Assembly: GCA_019635875.1 (NCBI GenBank)
Contig: JAHBYP010000008.1
Location: forward strand, 216,004 to 280,003
From: Alphaproteobacteria bacterium
GTDB lineage: Bacteria > Pseudomonadota > Alphaproteobacteria > Reyranellales > Reyranellaceae
Length of the DNA stretch: 64,000 bases
Direction of reading: 5' to 3'
Shown: piece after piece, positions 35,802-44,742 of the stretch
Position numbering within the stretch: position 1 is the stretch's first letter
How the letters are laid out: every line of letters starts with the position of its first letter
Notes under the pieces: generated by a model
Database searches by the model: none
Told to the model about the DNA's origin: nothing
Seen by the model: the letters and a program-made list of their open reading frames with translations, nothing else
Translations under genes and position numbers: made by a program

Positions 35802-36662
35802 CTACGACCTGTCGTTTAGACTCCAGTCGTAGAAGTCGTTCACGATCCTGGGCCCACGGGCAAGGACGGCCGCGAGCTCACCGGTGGCATAGCGCGCCAG
35901 ATGAGCGACGATGGTGGCGTCGCTGCCGCCGAAATCGCCGCGGTACCATCGGTAGATGCTCGAGACCCATAGGCTGTCGCCCTGGCGACGCACGCCATAG
36001 GCGCCGTTCACATACGCCCTCGCGGCGCGATCCATCGCATCGTCCGCCGCCGCGTGAGAGATTGGCCGCACGGGCAGCGCGGGACAGCTTGTCGAGGCGC
36101 AGTTGACGACGTAGTGCAGGCGCGCATCACGCCAGAGCGGGCGCAGGATGCGATGCTCGATGTCGTTGAGCGACACTCGTTCATTCTCGATCCGCAGCAG
36201 CTTGGCATCCCACGGGCCACCGAAGAAGGCGGCTGTCAGGCCACCGCCAAGGCGGATATCGCGAATCGACTTCACCGGGTAGTGGTCGAGCACGATCCGA
36301 ACGGTCAGGGCGTTGTACAGGTTCACCCAGTAGGCGAGCTGCTCGGCACGCCGCAGCGATGACACCGGGCTGCTTTCCAGGGCGGCGATGTACGACTCCA
36401 GCGCCCGACGATCCTCGCCGGCTATTCGCGCGTAAGGCAGGCGCACGACTCCGTAGGCGTCGCTCGCGGCGTAGCGATCGAGGAAAGCGGCCCAAATCGC
36501 GTGGTCAATCGCTGTGGCACTGCCATCGTCGTGCGATGACCAGCGCTGCCAGGGATCGGCGCTGGGCTGGGCGAGCGCCTCGGCGGATGGGGTGGCGACG
36601 GCTGCGAGTCCGCCGATCATCGCTCGCCGCGTCATCCGGGGCGCACCGGCGGTGCCATTCAT
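35802..36662 (-). CDS. Exported DUF547 protein
   Basis: A 286-residue protein. It may start at Met 36662 or at Met 36635, where a Tat-like signal (TRRAMIGGLAAVATP) begins. The mature protein has the DUF547 core: LRRAEQLAYWVNLYNALTVR, then NDIEHRILRPLW and HYVVNCASTSCPALPV, with the conserved Cys-Pro and His residues. DUF547 proteins are periplasmic, with no proven activity; related plant proteins are cytosolic. It shares a divergent 150-base gap with the radical SAM gene, and the pair might be functionally linked. Confidence 0.87.
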   Translation of the reverse strand: MNGTAGAPRMTRRAMIGGLAAVATPSAEALAQPSADPWQRWSSHDDGSATAIDHAIWAAFLDRYAASDAYGVVRLPYARIAGEDRRALESYIAALESSPVSSLRRAEQLAYWVNLYNALTVRIVLDHYPVKSIRDIRLGGGLTAAFFGGPWDAKLLRIENERVSLNDIEHRILRPLWRDARLHYVVNCASTSCPALPVRPISHAAADDAMDRAARAYVNGAYGVRRQGDSLWVSSIYRWYRGDFGGSDATIVAHLARYATGELAAVLARGPRIVNDFYDWSLNDRS

Positions 36663-36710
36663 CTCGATACCTCGTCGCTGTGCGGCGAAAGATCAGATGC
36701 GGCAGCGTTC

Positions 36711-36725
36711 ACTTGACACTCAAGT
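36711..36725. promoter_or_regulatory. Inverted repeat in the DUF547/radical SAM divergent gap
   Basis: ACTTGA (36711-36716) and TCAAGT (36720-36725) are exact inverse partners around CAC; the sequence also contains TTGACA, a -35 consensus, but no matched -10 is seen. It lies between divergent starts at 36662 and 36813. Confidence 0.35.
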
Positions 36726-36812
36726 CTGTGTGATCCGGCTCCCGGCAACGACAACGTGAATGGCGACGGTCAGTACGCATGGGCACAGTGCCGCCGCACG
36801 ACGGAGTCCGCG

Positions 36813-38204
36813 ATGATCGAGCGATCGACGATGAGCCCGGACGAGATCGCGGCATGGCCGGCCTATCGCGGCGATGGCGGCGAGACGCCGCACGAGCGCG
36901 CTCGCCGGCTGATGCGCAAGCTCGGCCTGTGGTCGCCGGCGCAGGCCTATGGCCGCCGCTGGGGCGTCGGCTGCATCGCCGTCGAGATCACGCAGCGCTG
37001 CAATCTCGATTGCGGCCTTTGCTATCTCTCAGACTCGTCCGAGGCGCTCAAGGATCTGCCGCTGCCGGAGGTCCTGCGGCGCCTGGACGACGTGCGCTGC
37101 ATCTATGGCGAGGGAACCGACGTGCAGATCACCGGTGGCGATCCGACGTTGCGCGATCATGACGAGCTGGTGGCGATCGTGCGCCACGCCGCGGCGATCG
37201 GACTGCGGCCCGCGCTGTTCACGAACGGTATTCGCGCCACGCGGGAGCTGCTGGCGAGGCTCGCCAGCGCGGGCCTTGTCGACGTGGCCTTCCATGTCGA
37301 TACGACGCAGAACCGCAAGGGCTACGACTCGGAAGTCGCGCTCAACGCCCTGCGCGATGTCTACGTCGAACGCGCCCGCGGGCTGGGCCTGAACGTCATC
37401 TTCAACACCTCGCTGCACACCGGCAATGTCGGCGAGGTCAGGGCGCTGGTGCGCTACTTCTTTGCCCGGGCCGGCACGATATCCTTTGCCAGCTTTCAAT
37501 TGCAGGCCGCAACCGGCCGCGGCGTGCTGGGCAGCCGGCCCGAGACGCTGACGCCGGCCGCAATCTGCGCCGCCATCGATGCCGCCCTGGCCGCGCGCCT
37601 GTCATGGGACTTTCCACTCGGCGGCCACCCGGCCTGCAACCGCTACGCCTGTGTGCTGGCGGCGGGACAGGAGGCCTTCGACCTGTACCGCGATCGCCCG
37701 TTCCTCGAGCGCATGCTTGAGGAGGCCGTGGATGTGCGCCTCGACCGGCGACATCGATTGCGGTCTGTCGCGACGCTACTGCGGTTCTGGATGGCGCGGC
37801 CCGGGCTGTGGTTGCCCGGGCTGCGATGGGCCGGCCGGTTGGCCTGGCGCATGAGGCGCGGGCTGTGGCGCGGACGCGGCAGGGTCGAGAAGGTCTCATT
37901 CTTCGTCCACAACTTCATGGACGCCTGCAAGCTCGAGCGAGATCGCATCGAGGCTTGCGCGTTCATGGTGGCCACCGCCGACGGCATGCGGTCCATGTGC
38001 CTGGTGAATGCGCAGCGCGACCGATTTCTGCTGCCGCCGATCAGGCTCCACCAGCCAGGCCATCGCCTTTTCTGGGATCCCGTCACGGGCGCGACAAGCG
38101 AACGCGCCCACGCACCCTCGGTCGTGCAGTTGTCGCGCAAGACGGCCAAAGGCCGTGCCCGCGCGCGATTCGACCGCACGGACGCCTCGTCCACCGGCTG
38201 GTAG
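36813..38204 (+). CDS. Radical SAM protein
   Basis: A 463-residue radical SAM enzyme. The ATG at 36813 follows ACGGAGTCCGCG. The cluster-binding motif is Cys63, Cys67, Cys70 in RCNLDCGLC, the canonical C-x3-C-x2-C. TGGDPTLR is the conserved GGE-like SAM-binding turn. The last 200 residues form a large C-terminal region with single Cys residues (CNRYAC and ACKLERDRIEACAF) that could bind an auxiliary iron-sulfur cluster, as in SPASM/Twitch enzymes. Substrate unknown; no obvious peptide substrate gene is nearby. Its TAG stop is shared with the next gene's GTG start. Confidence 0.85.
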   Translation: MIERSTMSPDEIAAWPAYRGDGGETPHERARRLMRKLGLWSPAQAYGRRWGVGCIAVEITQRCNLDCGLCYLSDSSEALKDLPLPEVLRRLDDVRCIYGEGTDVQITGGDPTLRDHDELVAIVRHAAAIGLRPALFTNGIRATRELLARLASAGLVDVAFHVDTTQNRKGYDSEVALNALRDVYVERARGLGLNVIFNTSLHTGNVGEVRALVRYFFARAGTISFASFQLQAATGRGVLGSRPETLTPAAICAAIDAALAARLSWDFPLGGHPACNRYACVLAAGQEAFDLYRDRPFLERMLEEAVDVRLDRRHRLRSVATLLRFWMARPGLWLPGLRWAGRLAWRMRRGLWRGRGRVEKVSFFVHNFMDACKLERDRIEACAFMVATADGMRSMCLVNAQRDRFLLPPIRLHQPGHRLFWDPVTGATSERAHAPSVVQLSRKTAKGRARARFDRTDASSTGW

Positions 38205-38773
38205 TGCGCCGCGCCATCCGCTGCTCGCTCATATTCGCTGCCGTGCTGCTGTGCTCGGCGCCGCCGGCCGCGGCGTGCGAGATGTCGTTTCCCCGGATGA
38301 TCGAGGTGGGCGGTACCGCGCTCTTCCTCAATGGCCAGGGTTGGCGTGTCGTCTCGCCATGGGGCATTCGGGCCTACGCGGCGGCACTCTACCAACCTAC
38401 ATTGACGACCGCAGCGTCTGAAGCGCTGCGCCTCGGGCGGTCCTGGGCGGTCGAGATGGTCTATTGCCGCGAGGCGTCGGCGGCCGCGATCCGCGAAGCC
38501 TGTCTTACGTCGCTGCGCGCCAATTGCCGCATCGGCTGCGTGCTCGATGGCGACGCCACTGACGCCTTCCTCGCCACGCTGGCGGACGCCCGCCCGAAGA
38601 CGCGGTGGCGTTTCGTCTTCGACGGCGGGAACCTCAAAGTGCATGAGGACCAGGTCCTTCGCGGCGGTATCGCCGGCCCCGCCTTCGCCCGGGTGTTGCT
38701 CGAGACATGGATCGGCCGGGTACCCCCTACGACAGACCTGCGCGAGGCGTTGCTCGGCCACAAACAGCGATAA
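38204..38773 (+). CDS. Exported chalcone-isomerase-like protein
   Basis: A 189-residue secreted protein. GTG at 38204 overlaps the radical SAM stop (TAGTG), so the two are coupled. After a signal peptide (RCSLIFAAVLLCSAPPAAAC) the chain shows the chalcone-isomerase-like pattern LFLNGQGWRVVSPWGIRAYA followed by LYQPT. This family in bacteria is periplasmic and mostly without a known reaction, although it shares the CHI fold. It follows the radical SAM gene; the couple could act in one modification or redox route. Confidence 0.75.
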   Translation: MRRAIRCSLIFAAVLLCSAPPAAACEMSFPRMIEVGGTALFLNGQGWRVVSPWGIRAYAAALYQPTLTTAASEALRLGRSWAVEMVYCREASAAAIREACLTSLRANCRIGCVLDGDATDAFLATLADARPKTRWRFVFDGGNLKVHEDQVLRGGIAGPAFARVLLETWIGRVPPTTDLREALLGHKQR

Positions 38774-38851
38774 TCCATCGACCCGCACCGGAGCCTGTCG
38801 ATTTCCGGCCAGCCCATCCGTCTCTATGATGTCCAGCCAAGGGAGACGGAG

Positions 38852-39208
38852 ATGGCCAAGTTCATGCTGCTGCTGCGCGACAACCCCAGGGACTTCACCG
38901 CGCTGTCGCCGGCCGAGATGCAGGCGATCATCGGCAAGTATCGCGCCTGGTCACAGGGGCTGCGCGAGGCCGGCAAGCTGGTCGGCAGCGACAAGCTGCG
39001 CGACGATCCCGGCAAGGTGCTGCATCACAGCGGCGCGCAGGTCACGGTGAAGGACGGGCCGTACGCGGAAAGCAAGGAGCTGATCGGCGGCTACTTCGTG
39101 ATCGAGGCCGAGGACTACGCCGCCGCCTGCGAGATCGCCAAGGGCTGCCCGCATGTCCGACCGGGCGCCACCGGCACCATCGAGGTGCGTCAGATCCACG
39201 AGATGTGA
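38852..39208 (+). CDS. YciI-like DGPF-domain protein
   Basis: A 118-residue protein with KDGPYAESKELIGGYFVIEA, the DGPF signature of the YciI/DGPF family, and GKLVGSDKLRD in its first half. Such small dimeric proteins are found next to ECF42 sigma-factor genes in many bacteria. The stop overlaps the sigma factor's GTG (39205-39208). AGGGAGACGG lies before the ATG. Function unproven, possibly a sensor or partner of the sigma factor. Confidence 0.9.
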   Translation: MAKFMLLLRDNPRDFTALSPAEMQAIIGKYRAWSQGLREAGKLVGSDKLRDDPGKVLHHSGAQVTVKDGPYAESKELIGGYFVIEAEDYAAACEIAKGCPHVRPGATGTIEVRQIHEM

Positions 39209-40512
39209 GCGCCATGCGGCCGGCGCCCTGCGACCCCGTCGGCGCGCTGGTCGATCGCCTGTTCCGCCGCGAGTCCGGCCGCATCGTCGCCGCGCTCGCG
39301 CGCAGCCTGGGCGCGCAACGCCTCGACCTCGCCGAGGACGTGACCCAGCAGGCGCTGCTGCAGGCACTGCGCGTCTGGCCCTATCGCGGCGTGCCCGACG
39401 ACCCCGCCGCGTGGCTGTTCACCGCGGCGCGTCGGCTGGCGATCGACGCCGCGCGCCGCGACGCCACCTTGCGCCGCCATGCCGCCGCCATCGAGCGCGA
39501 GCTGCTGGCGCGCACGCCCGCGCCGCCGGGCGCGCGCTTTACCGAGGAGCTCGCCGACGACGAGCTGCGCCTGCTCTTCATGTGCGCGCACCCGGCGCTG
39601 TCGGAAGAGATGCGGCTGGCGCTGATCCTGCGCGTCGGCTGCGGGCTGTCGACGCGCGAAATAGCATCCGGCGTGCTGCGCGAAGAAGCCACCGTGGCGC
39701 AGTGGCTGGTGCGCGCGCGCCGGCGCGTGCTCGAGCGCGGCCTGTCGCTCGACATGCCGTCGCCGCGCGACTTGCCCTCGCGGCTGGCGACGGTGCTCGA
39801 CGCGCTCTACCTCGCCTTCAACGAGGGCCATGGCGCGGCCGACGGTGACGCGCTGGTGCGTGCCGATGTCTGCGACGAGGCGGTGCGGCTGGCGCGGCTG
39901 CTGGCCGATCACCCGATCGCCGGCCGGCCCGAAGCCCAGGCGCTGGCGGCGCTGCTGCTGTTCCATCTCGCGCGCCTGCCGACACGGACCGACGCGGCCG
40001 GCGAGATCGTGCTGCTCGCCGACCAGGACCGCGCGCGCTGGGATCGCGCGGCGATCGCCGAGGGCTTCGCGCGCCTGGAGCGCGCCGCGACCGGCCAGCA
40101 CCTGTCGGAGTTCCACCTGCTCGCCGGCATCGCCGCCGAGCACGCGCGCGCCGCGACGTTCGACGAAACCGATTGGCGCTCGATCCTCGGCTACTACGAC
40201 ACGCTGGTGGCGCTTGCGCCCTCGCCCGTGCATCGCCTCAATCGCGCCGTCGCCGTGGCGATGACCGATGGCGTCGCGCGCGGCCTGGCCGAGGTCGAGG
40301 CGCTGGCCGGCGAGGCGGCACTGGAGGAGTACTTCCTGCTGCCTGCCATTCGCGGCGAGTTGCTGCGCCGGCTGGGCCGCGACGCCGACGCCGCGCGCGC
40401 CTTCGCCGAGGCGGCGCGGCTGACCCGTTCGATGCCGGCGCAACGCTTCCTTCTGCGCCGTGCCGGCACACAAGCGGTCACATCACCGGGAGCGGTGGTG
40501 TCGGGCGCTTGA
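39205..40512 (+). CDS. ECF42-type RNA polymerase sigma factor
   Basis: A 435-residue sigma factor, long for the ECF class. Region 2 (about residues 15-85): RIVAALARSLGAQRLDLAED and WLFTAARRLAIDAAR. Region 4 (about 125-175): LRVGCGLSTREIASGVLREE and QWLVRARRRVLE. From about 180 on there is a roughly 250-residue C-terminal extension (DUF6596/TPR-like) with LYLAFNEGH, IVLLADQDRARWDR and the SPVHRLNRAVAVA stretch, characteristic of ECF42. There is no anti-sigma gene; ECF42 factors are usually controlled by their own extension. Paired with the DGPF gene. Confidence 0.9.
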   Translation: MSAMRPAPCDPVGALVDRLFRRESGRIVAALARSLGAQRLDLAEDVTQQALLQALRVWPYRGVPDDPAAWLFTAARRLAIDAARRDATLRRHAAAIERELLARTPAPPGARFTEELADDELRLLFMCAHPALSEEMRLALILRVGCGLSTREIASGVLREEATVAQWLVRARRRVLERGLSLDMPSPRDLPSRLATVLDALYLAFNEGHGAADGDALVRADVCDEAVRLARLLADHPIAGRPEAQALAALLLFHLARLPTRTDAAGEIVLLADQDRARWDRAAIAEGFARLERAATGQHLSEFHLLAGIAAEHARAATFDETDWRSILGYYDTLVALAPSPVHRLNRAVAVAMTDGVARGLAEVEALAGEAALEEYFLLPAIRGELLRRLGRDADAARAFAEAARLTRSMPAQRFLLRRAGTQAVTSPGAVVSGA

Positions 40513-40543
40513 TCCGCCGCTGGCGGTCGCCGAGGCTCGCGGC

Positions 40544-41908
40544 ATGCGACGCCCGCCTCCGATCGGCCGCCGGCTCGCCTCGGCGATGGCGTTCGCCGCG
40601 CTGGCCGGCGGTGCCCGGGCGCGCGACGAGCCGGTGCTGCGACTGGCGCTCGCCGCGCTCACCGGTCACGAAGAGCGCCGGCGCGCAGCGTTGCGCGGGC
40701 TGGTCGCACTGGAGCGGCCGGACGTCGTGCCGGTGCTGCTCGACCTGTGGTTCTTCAATCCCGAGGATTTCGAGGTGATCGGCCCGGCGTTGCGCGCCGC
40801 CGCCGGGCGCGACGTGGGTAAGGGCTGGCAGGAATGGATGGTCTGGCAGGAGCTGAACCCGCGCGAGCCGTTCGCCGGCTACGACGTCTTCAAGGCCAAT
40901 CTGCTGCACGCGATCGATCCCAACTTCCTCGACTTCGTCTCGCCCGGCGCGCGTCGCGCCATCCGGCTCGAGGAGATCGTCTGGGGTGGCGTCGCCAAGG
41001 ACGGCATTCCCGCATTGGTGAACCCCAGGTTCATCGCCGCCGGCGACGCCGACTGGCTGTGGCCGGGCGAGCTGGTCTTCGGCGTCGAGGTCGGCGGCGA
41101 CGTGCGGGCGTATCCGCACCGCATCATGGATTGGCACGAGATGGCCAACGACGTGGTCAGCGGCGTGCCGGTGGCGCTGGCCTACTGCACGCTCTGCGGC
41201 GCCGGCGTGCTCTATGAAAGCCATGTCGCCGGCCGCGCCAAGCCCTTCGAGTTCGGCTCGTCGAAGCTGCTCTACCGCTCCAACAAGCTGATGTACGACC
41301 GCGAGACTCTGTCGCTGTGGAACCACCTCGGCGGCACGCCGGCGGTCGGCCCCCTGGTGGGATCCGGCATCGCGCTGCGCACGCGACCGATCGTCGTCAC
41401 CACCTGGGAGCGGTGGAAGCGCGACCAGCCCGGCACGCGCGTGCTCTCGCTCGACACTGGCCATACGCGCGACTACGCGCCCGGCAAGCCTTATGGCGAC
41501 TACTTCACCCGTCCCGGGCTGATGTTCCCGGCGGCCGCGACCGACGGGAGGCTGAAGCCCAAGGACATCGTGCATGGCGTGCGGCTGGACGGCGCGCTGC
41601 GCGCCTGGCCGGTGAAGGCCTTCGCCGGCGGGCGCGTGGTCAACGACATGGTCGGCGCCGTGCCCGTCGTGGCGATCGGCGAGGGCGCGACCGAGACGGT
41701 GCGCGTCTATCGTCGAGGCGCGCTCACCTTCGACGCGCTGCCGGGAGACAGATTGCGCGACGAGAGCGGCACGACGTGGTCGCGCACCGAATCCGCCCTG
41801 GTCGCGCCGGATGGCCGGCGGCTCGAGCGCGTGCCCGGCCACAACGCCTACTGGTTCGGCTGGCGCAACCAGTTCGGCGAGCGCGCCGGCCTGTGGACGC
41901 CGCCGTAG
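40544..41908 (+). CDS. Exported DUF3179 protein
   Basis: A 454-residue protein. The ATG at 40544 gives a signal peptide (RRLASAMAFAALAGGARARD). The DUF3179 domain covers most of the chain: NDVVSGVPVALAYCTLCGAG (two conserved Cys), FGSSKLLYRSNKLMYDRET, then SLWNHLGGTPAVGPLVG. DUF3179 proteins are periplasmic, sometimes with a metal or heme, but no reaction is proven. Co-directional with the sigma factor, 31 bases downstream, so a target or passenger of the same transcript. The stop is 9 bases from the convergent RidA gene. Confidence 0.87.
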   Translation: MRRPPPIGRRLASAMAFAALAGGARARDEPVLRLALAALTGHEERRRAALRGLVALERPDVVPVLLDLWFFNPEDFEVIGPALRAAAGRDVGKGWQEWMVWQELNPREPFAGYDVFKANLLHAIDPNFLDFVSPGARRAIRLEEIVWGGVAKDGIPALVNPRFIAAGDADWLWPGELVFGVEVGGDVRAYPHRIMDWHEMANDVVSGVPVALAYCTLCGAGVLYESHVAGRAKPFEFGSSKLLYRSNKLMYDRETLSLWNHLGGTPAVGPLVGSGIALRTRPIVVTTWERWKRDQPGTRVLSLDTGHTRDYAPGKPYGDYFTRPGLMFPAAATDGRLKPKDIVHGVRLDGALRAWPVKAFAGGRVVNDMVGAVPVVAIGEGATETVRVYRRGALTFDALPGDRLRDESGTTWSRTESALVAPDGRRLERVPGHNAYWFGWRNQFGERAGLWTPP

Positions 41909-41917
41909 GCGAGACCG

Positions 41918-42304
41918 TCAGGGCCTGGCGGCGACCGCCTCGACCTCGACCAGCATGTCGGGCGCGGCGAGCCCGGACACGATCACAAGGGTCGAGGCCG
42001 GGAACGGGTCGTGGATGTATTTGTCGCGTACCGCGCGAAAGGCGCCGATGTAGCGCGCATCGGTGAGGTAGACATTGACCTTGATGATATCGCCGTAGCT
42101 CATGCCGGTGCTCTTCAGCACCGCGCCGATGTTCTTGAAGACGGCATCGCACTGCTTCTCGATGCCGGCGGCGACCTTGCCCTTGGCGTCGGTGCCGACC
42201 TGGCCCGAGACGTAGAGGACGCGCTGCCCCGGCGGCAGCTCGACGCCATGGGTGTATTTGCCGGCGAGCGGAACGGTCTTCGGATTGTGACGCGTGACTG
42301 GCAT
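41918..42304 (-). CDS. RidA-family protein (enamine/imine deaminase)
   Basis: A 128-residue protein with the YjgF/RidA pattern: [20 protein letters not shown] early, VNVYLTD in the middle and [19 protein letters not shown] late. RidA proteins hydrolyse reactive enamine and imine intermediates; several subfamilies exist. The usual catalytic Arg after the [10 protein letters not shown] region is replaced by the sequence [12 protein letters not shown], so full deaminase activity is uncertain. It is divergent from trmFO (110 bases). Confidence 0.85.
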   Translation of the reverse strand: MPVTRHNPKTVPLAGKYTHGVELPPGQRVLYVSGQVGTDAKGKVAAGIEKQCDAVFKNIGAVLKSTGMSYGDIIKVNVYLTDARYIGAFRAVRDKYIHDPFPASTLVIVSGLAAPDMLVEVEAVAARP

Positions 42305-42413
42305 TGAGCCTCCCGATCGCCCGCGACGCACCGGCGATTGCGCCGGTCGGCCCGCGGGACTATTGCTGCGCCTCCCCCTGGCGCTTGGTCGGATTGAAGC
42401 GGTGTCGGCAGCG

Positions 42414-43781
42414 ATGTTCAAGCCCGTGCATGTGATCGGCGGCGGTCTCGCCGGCAGCGAGGCCGCCTGGCAGCTGGCGCGCGCCGGCGTCCCCGTGGTG
42501 CTGCACGAGATGCGACCCATTCGCGGCACCGATGCGCATATCACCGATTCGCTGGCCGAGCTGGTGTGCTCCAACTCCTTCCGTTCCGACGACGCCGCGA
42601 GCAATGCGGTAGGCCTGCTGCACGAGGAGATGCGCCGCTGCGGCTCGCTGATCCTGCGTGCCGCCGATCAGCACAAGGTGCCGGCGGGCGGCGCGCTCGC
42701 CGTCGATCGGCACGGTTTCTCCGGCGCCGTGCAAGCGGCGATCGAGGCCGAGAAGCTGATCGAGATCCGCCGCGAGGAGATCGCCGGCGCGCCGCCGCCG
42801 GACTGGGACAGCGTCATCGTCGCCACCGGCCCGCTGACCTCGCCGGCGCTCAGCCAGGCGATTCTCGAGCTCTCGGGCGAGAGCAACCTTGCCTTCTTCG
42901 ACGCCATCGCGCCCATCGTGCATCGCGACTCCATCGACATGGACATCGCCTGGTTCCAGTCGCGATACGACAAGGCCGGGCCGGGCGGCGATGGCGCCGA
43001 CTACATCAACTGCCCGCTCGACCGCGACGGTTACTACGCCTTCATCGACGCCCTGATCGCCGGCGAGAAGACCTCGTTCAAGGAGTGGGAGAAGGACACG
43101 CCCTATTTCGACGGCTGCCTGCCGATCGAGGTGATGGCCGAGCGCGGCCGCGATACGCTGGCCTTCGGCCCGATGAAGCCGGTGGGGCTGACCGATCCGC
43201 GCACCGGCCGGCGGCCGCACGCCGTGGTCCAGCTGCGCCAGGACAACGCGCTGGGCACGCTGTTCAACATCGTCGGCTTCCAGACCAAGCTGAAGCACGG
43301 CGAGCAGACCAGGATCTTCCGCATGATCCCCGGCCTGCAGCATGCGGAGTTCGCGCGGCTGGGCGGCCTGCACCGCAACACCTTCATCAACAGCCCGCGC
43401 CTGCTCGACGGCACGTTCCGCCTCAAGGCGCGCCCGGCGCTGCGCTTCGCCGGCCAGATCACCGGCTGCGAAGGCTATGTCGAGAGCGCCGCCGTCGGCC
43501 TGATGGCGGGACGTTTCGCCGCCGCCGAGCGGCTGGGCGTCGAACCATCGCCGCCACCGCGCACCACGGCGCTGGGCGCGCTGCTGGCGCACATCACCGG
43601 CGGCGCCGACGCCGCGACCTATCAGCCGATGAACGTGAATTTCGGCCTGTTCCCCGATGTACCCACGCCGGCAGGCGCCAAGCGCCCGCCGCGCGGCAAG
43701 GACAAGAAGCTCGCCATCACCAGCCGCGCGCTCGCCGATCTCGACGCCTGGTTGGGTGTAACCCGTCAGGCGGCGGAGTAG
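42414..43781 (+). CDS. trmFO: FADH2-dependent tRNA (uracil-54-C5)-methyltransferase
   Basis: A 455-residue flavoprotein that makes ribothymidine at tRNA position 54 using methylene-tetrahydrofolate. FAD site [21 protein letters not shown] at the N-terminus, then [19 protein letters not shown] with the catalytic region. ATG 42414 was chosen because the FAD motif follows at once; upstream codons are Arg-rich. Last part: [27 protein letters not shown]. TrmFO replaces TrmA in many Gram-positives and Alphaproteobacteria, supporting the affiliation. A family A element follows 6 bases after the stop. Confidence 0.95.
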   Translation: MFKPVHVIGGGLAGSEAAWQLARAGVPVVLHEMRPIRGTDAHITDSLAELVCSNSFRSDDAASNAVGLLHEEMRRCGSLILRAADQHKVPAGGALAVDRHGFSGAVQAAIEAEKLIEIRREEIAGAPPPDWDSVIVATGPLTSPALSQAILELSGESNLAFFDAIAPIVHRDSIDMDIAWFQSRYDKAGPGGDGADYINCPLDRDGYYAFIDALIAGEKTSFKEWEKDTPYFDGCLPIEVMAERGRDTLAFGPMKPVGLTDPRTGRRPHAVVQLRQDNALGTLFNIVGFQTKLKHGEQTRIFRMIPGLQHAEFARLGGLHRNTFINSPRLLDGTFRLKARPALRFAGQITGCEGYVESAAVGLMAGRFAAAERLGVEPSPPPRTTALGALLAHITGGADAATYQPMNVNFGLFPDVPTPAGAKRPPRGKDKKLAITSRALADLDAWLGVTRQAAE

Positions 43782-43787
43782 AAATCC

Positions 43788-43851
43788 TGTCATTCCGAGC
43801 GCAGCGAGGAATCCAGGTCGCTCTGGATTCCTCGCTGCGCTCGGAATGACA
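43788..43851. repeat. Palindromic element, family A
   Basis: 64 bases. TGTCATTCCGAGCGCAGC and GCTGCGCTCGGAATGACA are complementary throughout; the change CCC to TCC on one arm is matched by GGG to GGA on the other, evidence of pairing being kept. Located between trmFO and the LLM gene. Confidence 0.88.
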
Positions 43852-43903
43852 GGTTGACCTGGTCCAACTACTCTCCTGCCTGACCGCAAGGGGAGGACCA
43901 GGC

Positions 43904-44740
43904 ATGAAGATCGGCATCACGATGTTTCCGACGGACTACTCGATCCAGCCGCAGGAGCTGGCGGTCGAGGTCGAGGCGCGTGGTTACGAATCGCTGTGGT
44001 TCCCCGAGCACAGCCACATTCCCACCAGCCGCACATCGCCATGGCCCGGCGGTGCCGAGCTGCCGAAATGGTACTACGACACCTATGACCAGTTCGTCGC
44101 GCTGGGCGCGGCGGCGGTGGTCACCAAGACGATCAAGCTGGGCACCGGCGTGTGCCTCGTCGTGCAGCGCGATCCGATCTATACCGCCAAGGAGGTCGCG
44201 ACGATCGACCGGCTGTCGAACGGAAGGCTGCTGTTCGGCGTCGGCGGCGGCTGGAACGCCGAGGAGATGGCCGATCACGGCACGGCCTTCGGCACGCGCT
44301 TCAAGCTGATGCGCGAGCGCATCGAGGCGATGAAGGAGATCTGGCAGCGCTCGAAGCCGAAATACGCCGGCGAGATGGTGCAGTTCGGGGAAATGATGCA
44401 GTGGCCCAAGCCGGTGCAGAAGCCCTATCCGCCGATCATCGTCGGCGGCGGCTTCCCGCAGGGCGCGCGCCGCGCCATCGCCTACGCCGATGGCTGGATG
44501 CCGATCGGCGGGCGCGGCGGCGACACGCTGTCGATGCTGCCGCCGTTCCGGGCGATGCTGAAGGAAGCCGGCCGCGCCGAGGCCGACGTGCCGGTGACGA
44601 TCTTCGGCGTCGGCATGGACGCCGACGCGCTCAAGCGCGCCCGCGACGCCGGCGTCGATCGCGTCGTCTTCGGCGTGCCGCCGGAAGCGAAGGACAAGGT
44701 CCTGCCGCTTCTCGACAAGGGCGCCCAGCTGATGCGGTAG
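43904..44740 (+). CDS. LLM-class (luciferase-like) F420-dependent oxidoreductase
   Basis: A 278-residue TIM-barrel flavin/F420 enzyme of the TIGR03619 type. Marks include MKIGITMFPTDYSI at the start, VEARGYESLWFPEHSHIP, and KEVATIDRLSNGRLLFGVG, GGGWNAEEMADHG, which are hallmarks of the class. Reaction type is hydride transfer between a deazaflavin or flavin and an unknown substrate. It runs convergent with the hydrolase at 44743 (2-base gap). Confidence 0.87.
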   Translation: MKIGITMFPTDYSIQPQELAVEVEARGYESLWFPEHSHIPTSRTSPWPGGAELPKWYYDTYDQFVALGAAAVVTKTIKLGTGVCLVVQRDPIYTAKEVATIDRLSNGRLLFGVGGGWNAEEMADHGTAFGTRFKLMRERIEAMKEIWQRSKPKYAGEMVQFGEMMQWPKPVQKPYPPIIVGGGFPQGARRAIAYADGWMPIGGRGGDTLSMLPPFRAMLKEAGRAEADVPVTIFGVGMDADALKRARDAGVDRVVFGVPPEAKDKVLPLLDKGAQLMR

Positions 44741-44742
44741 CC

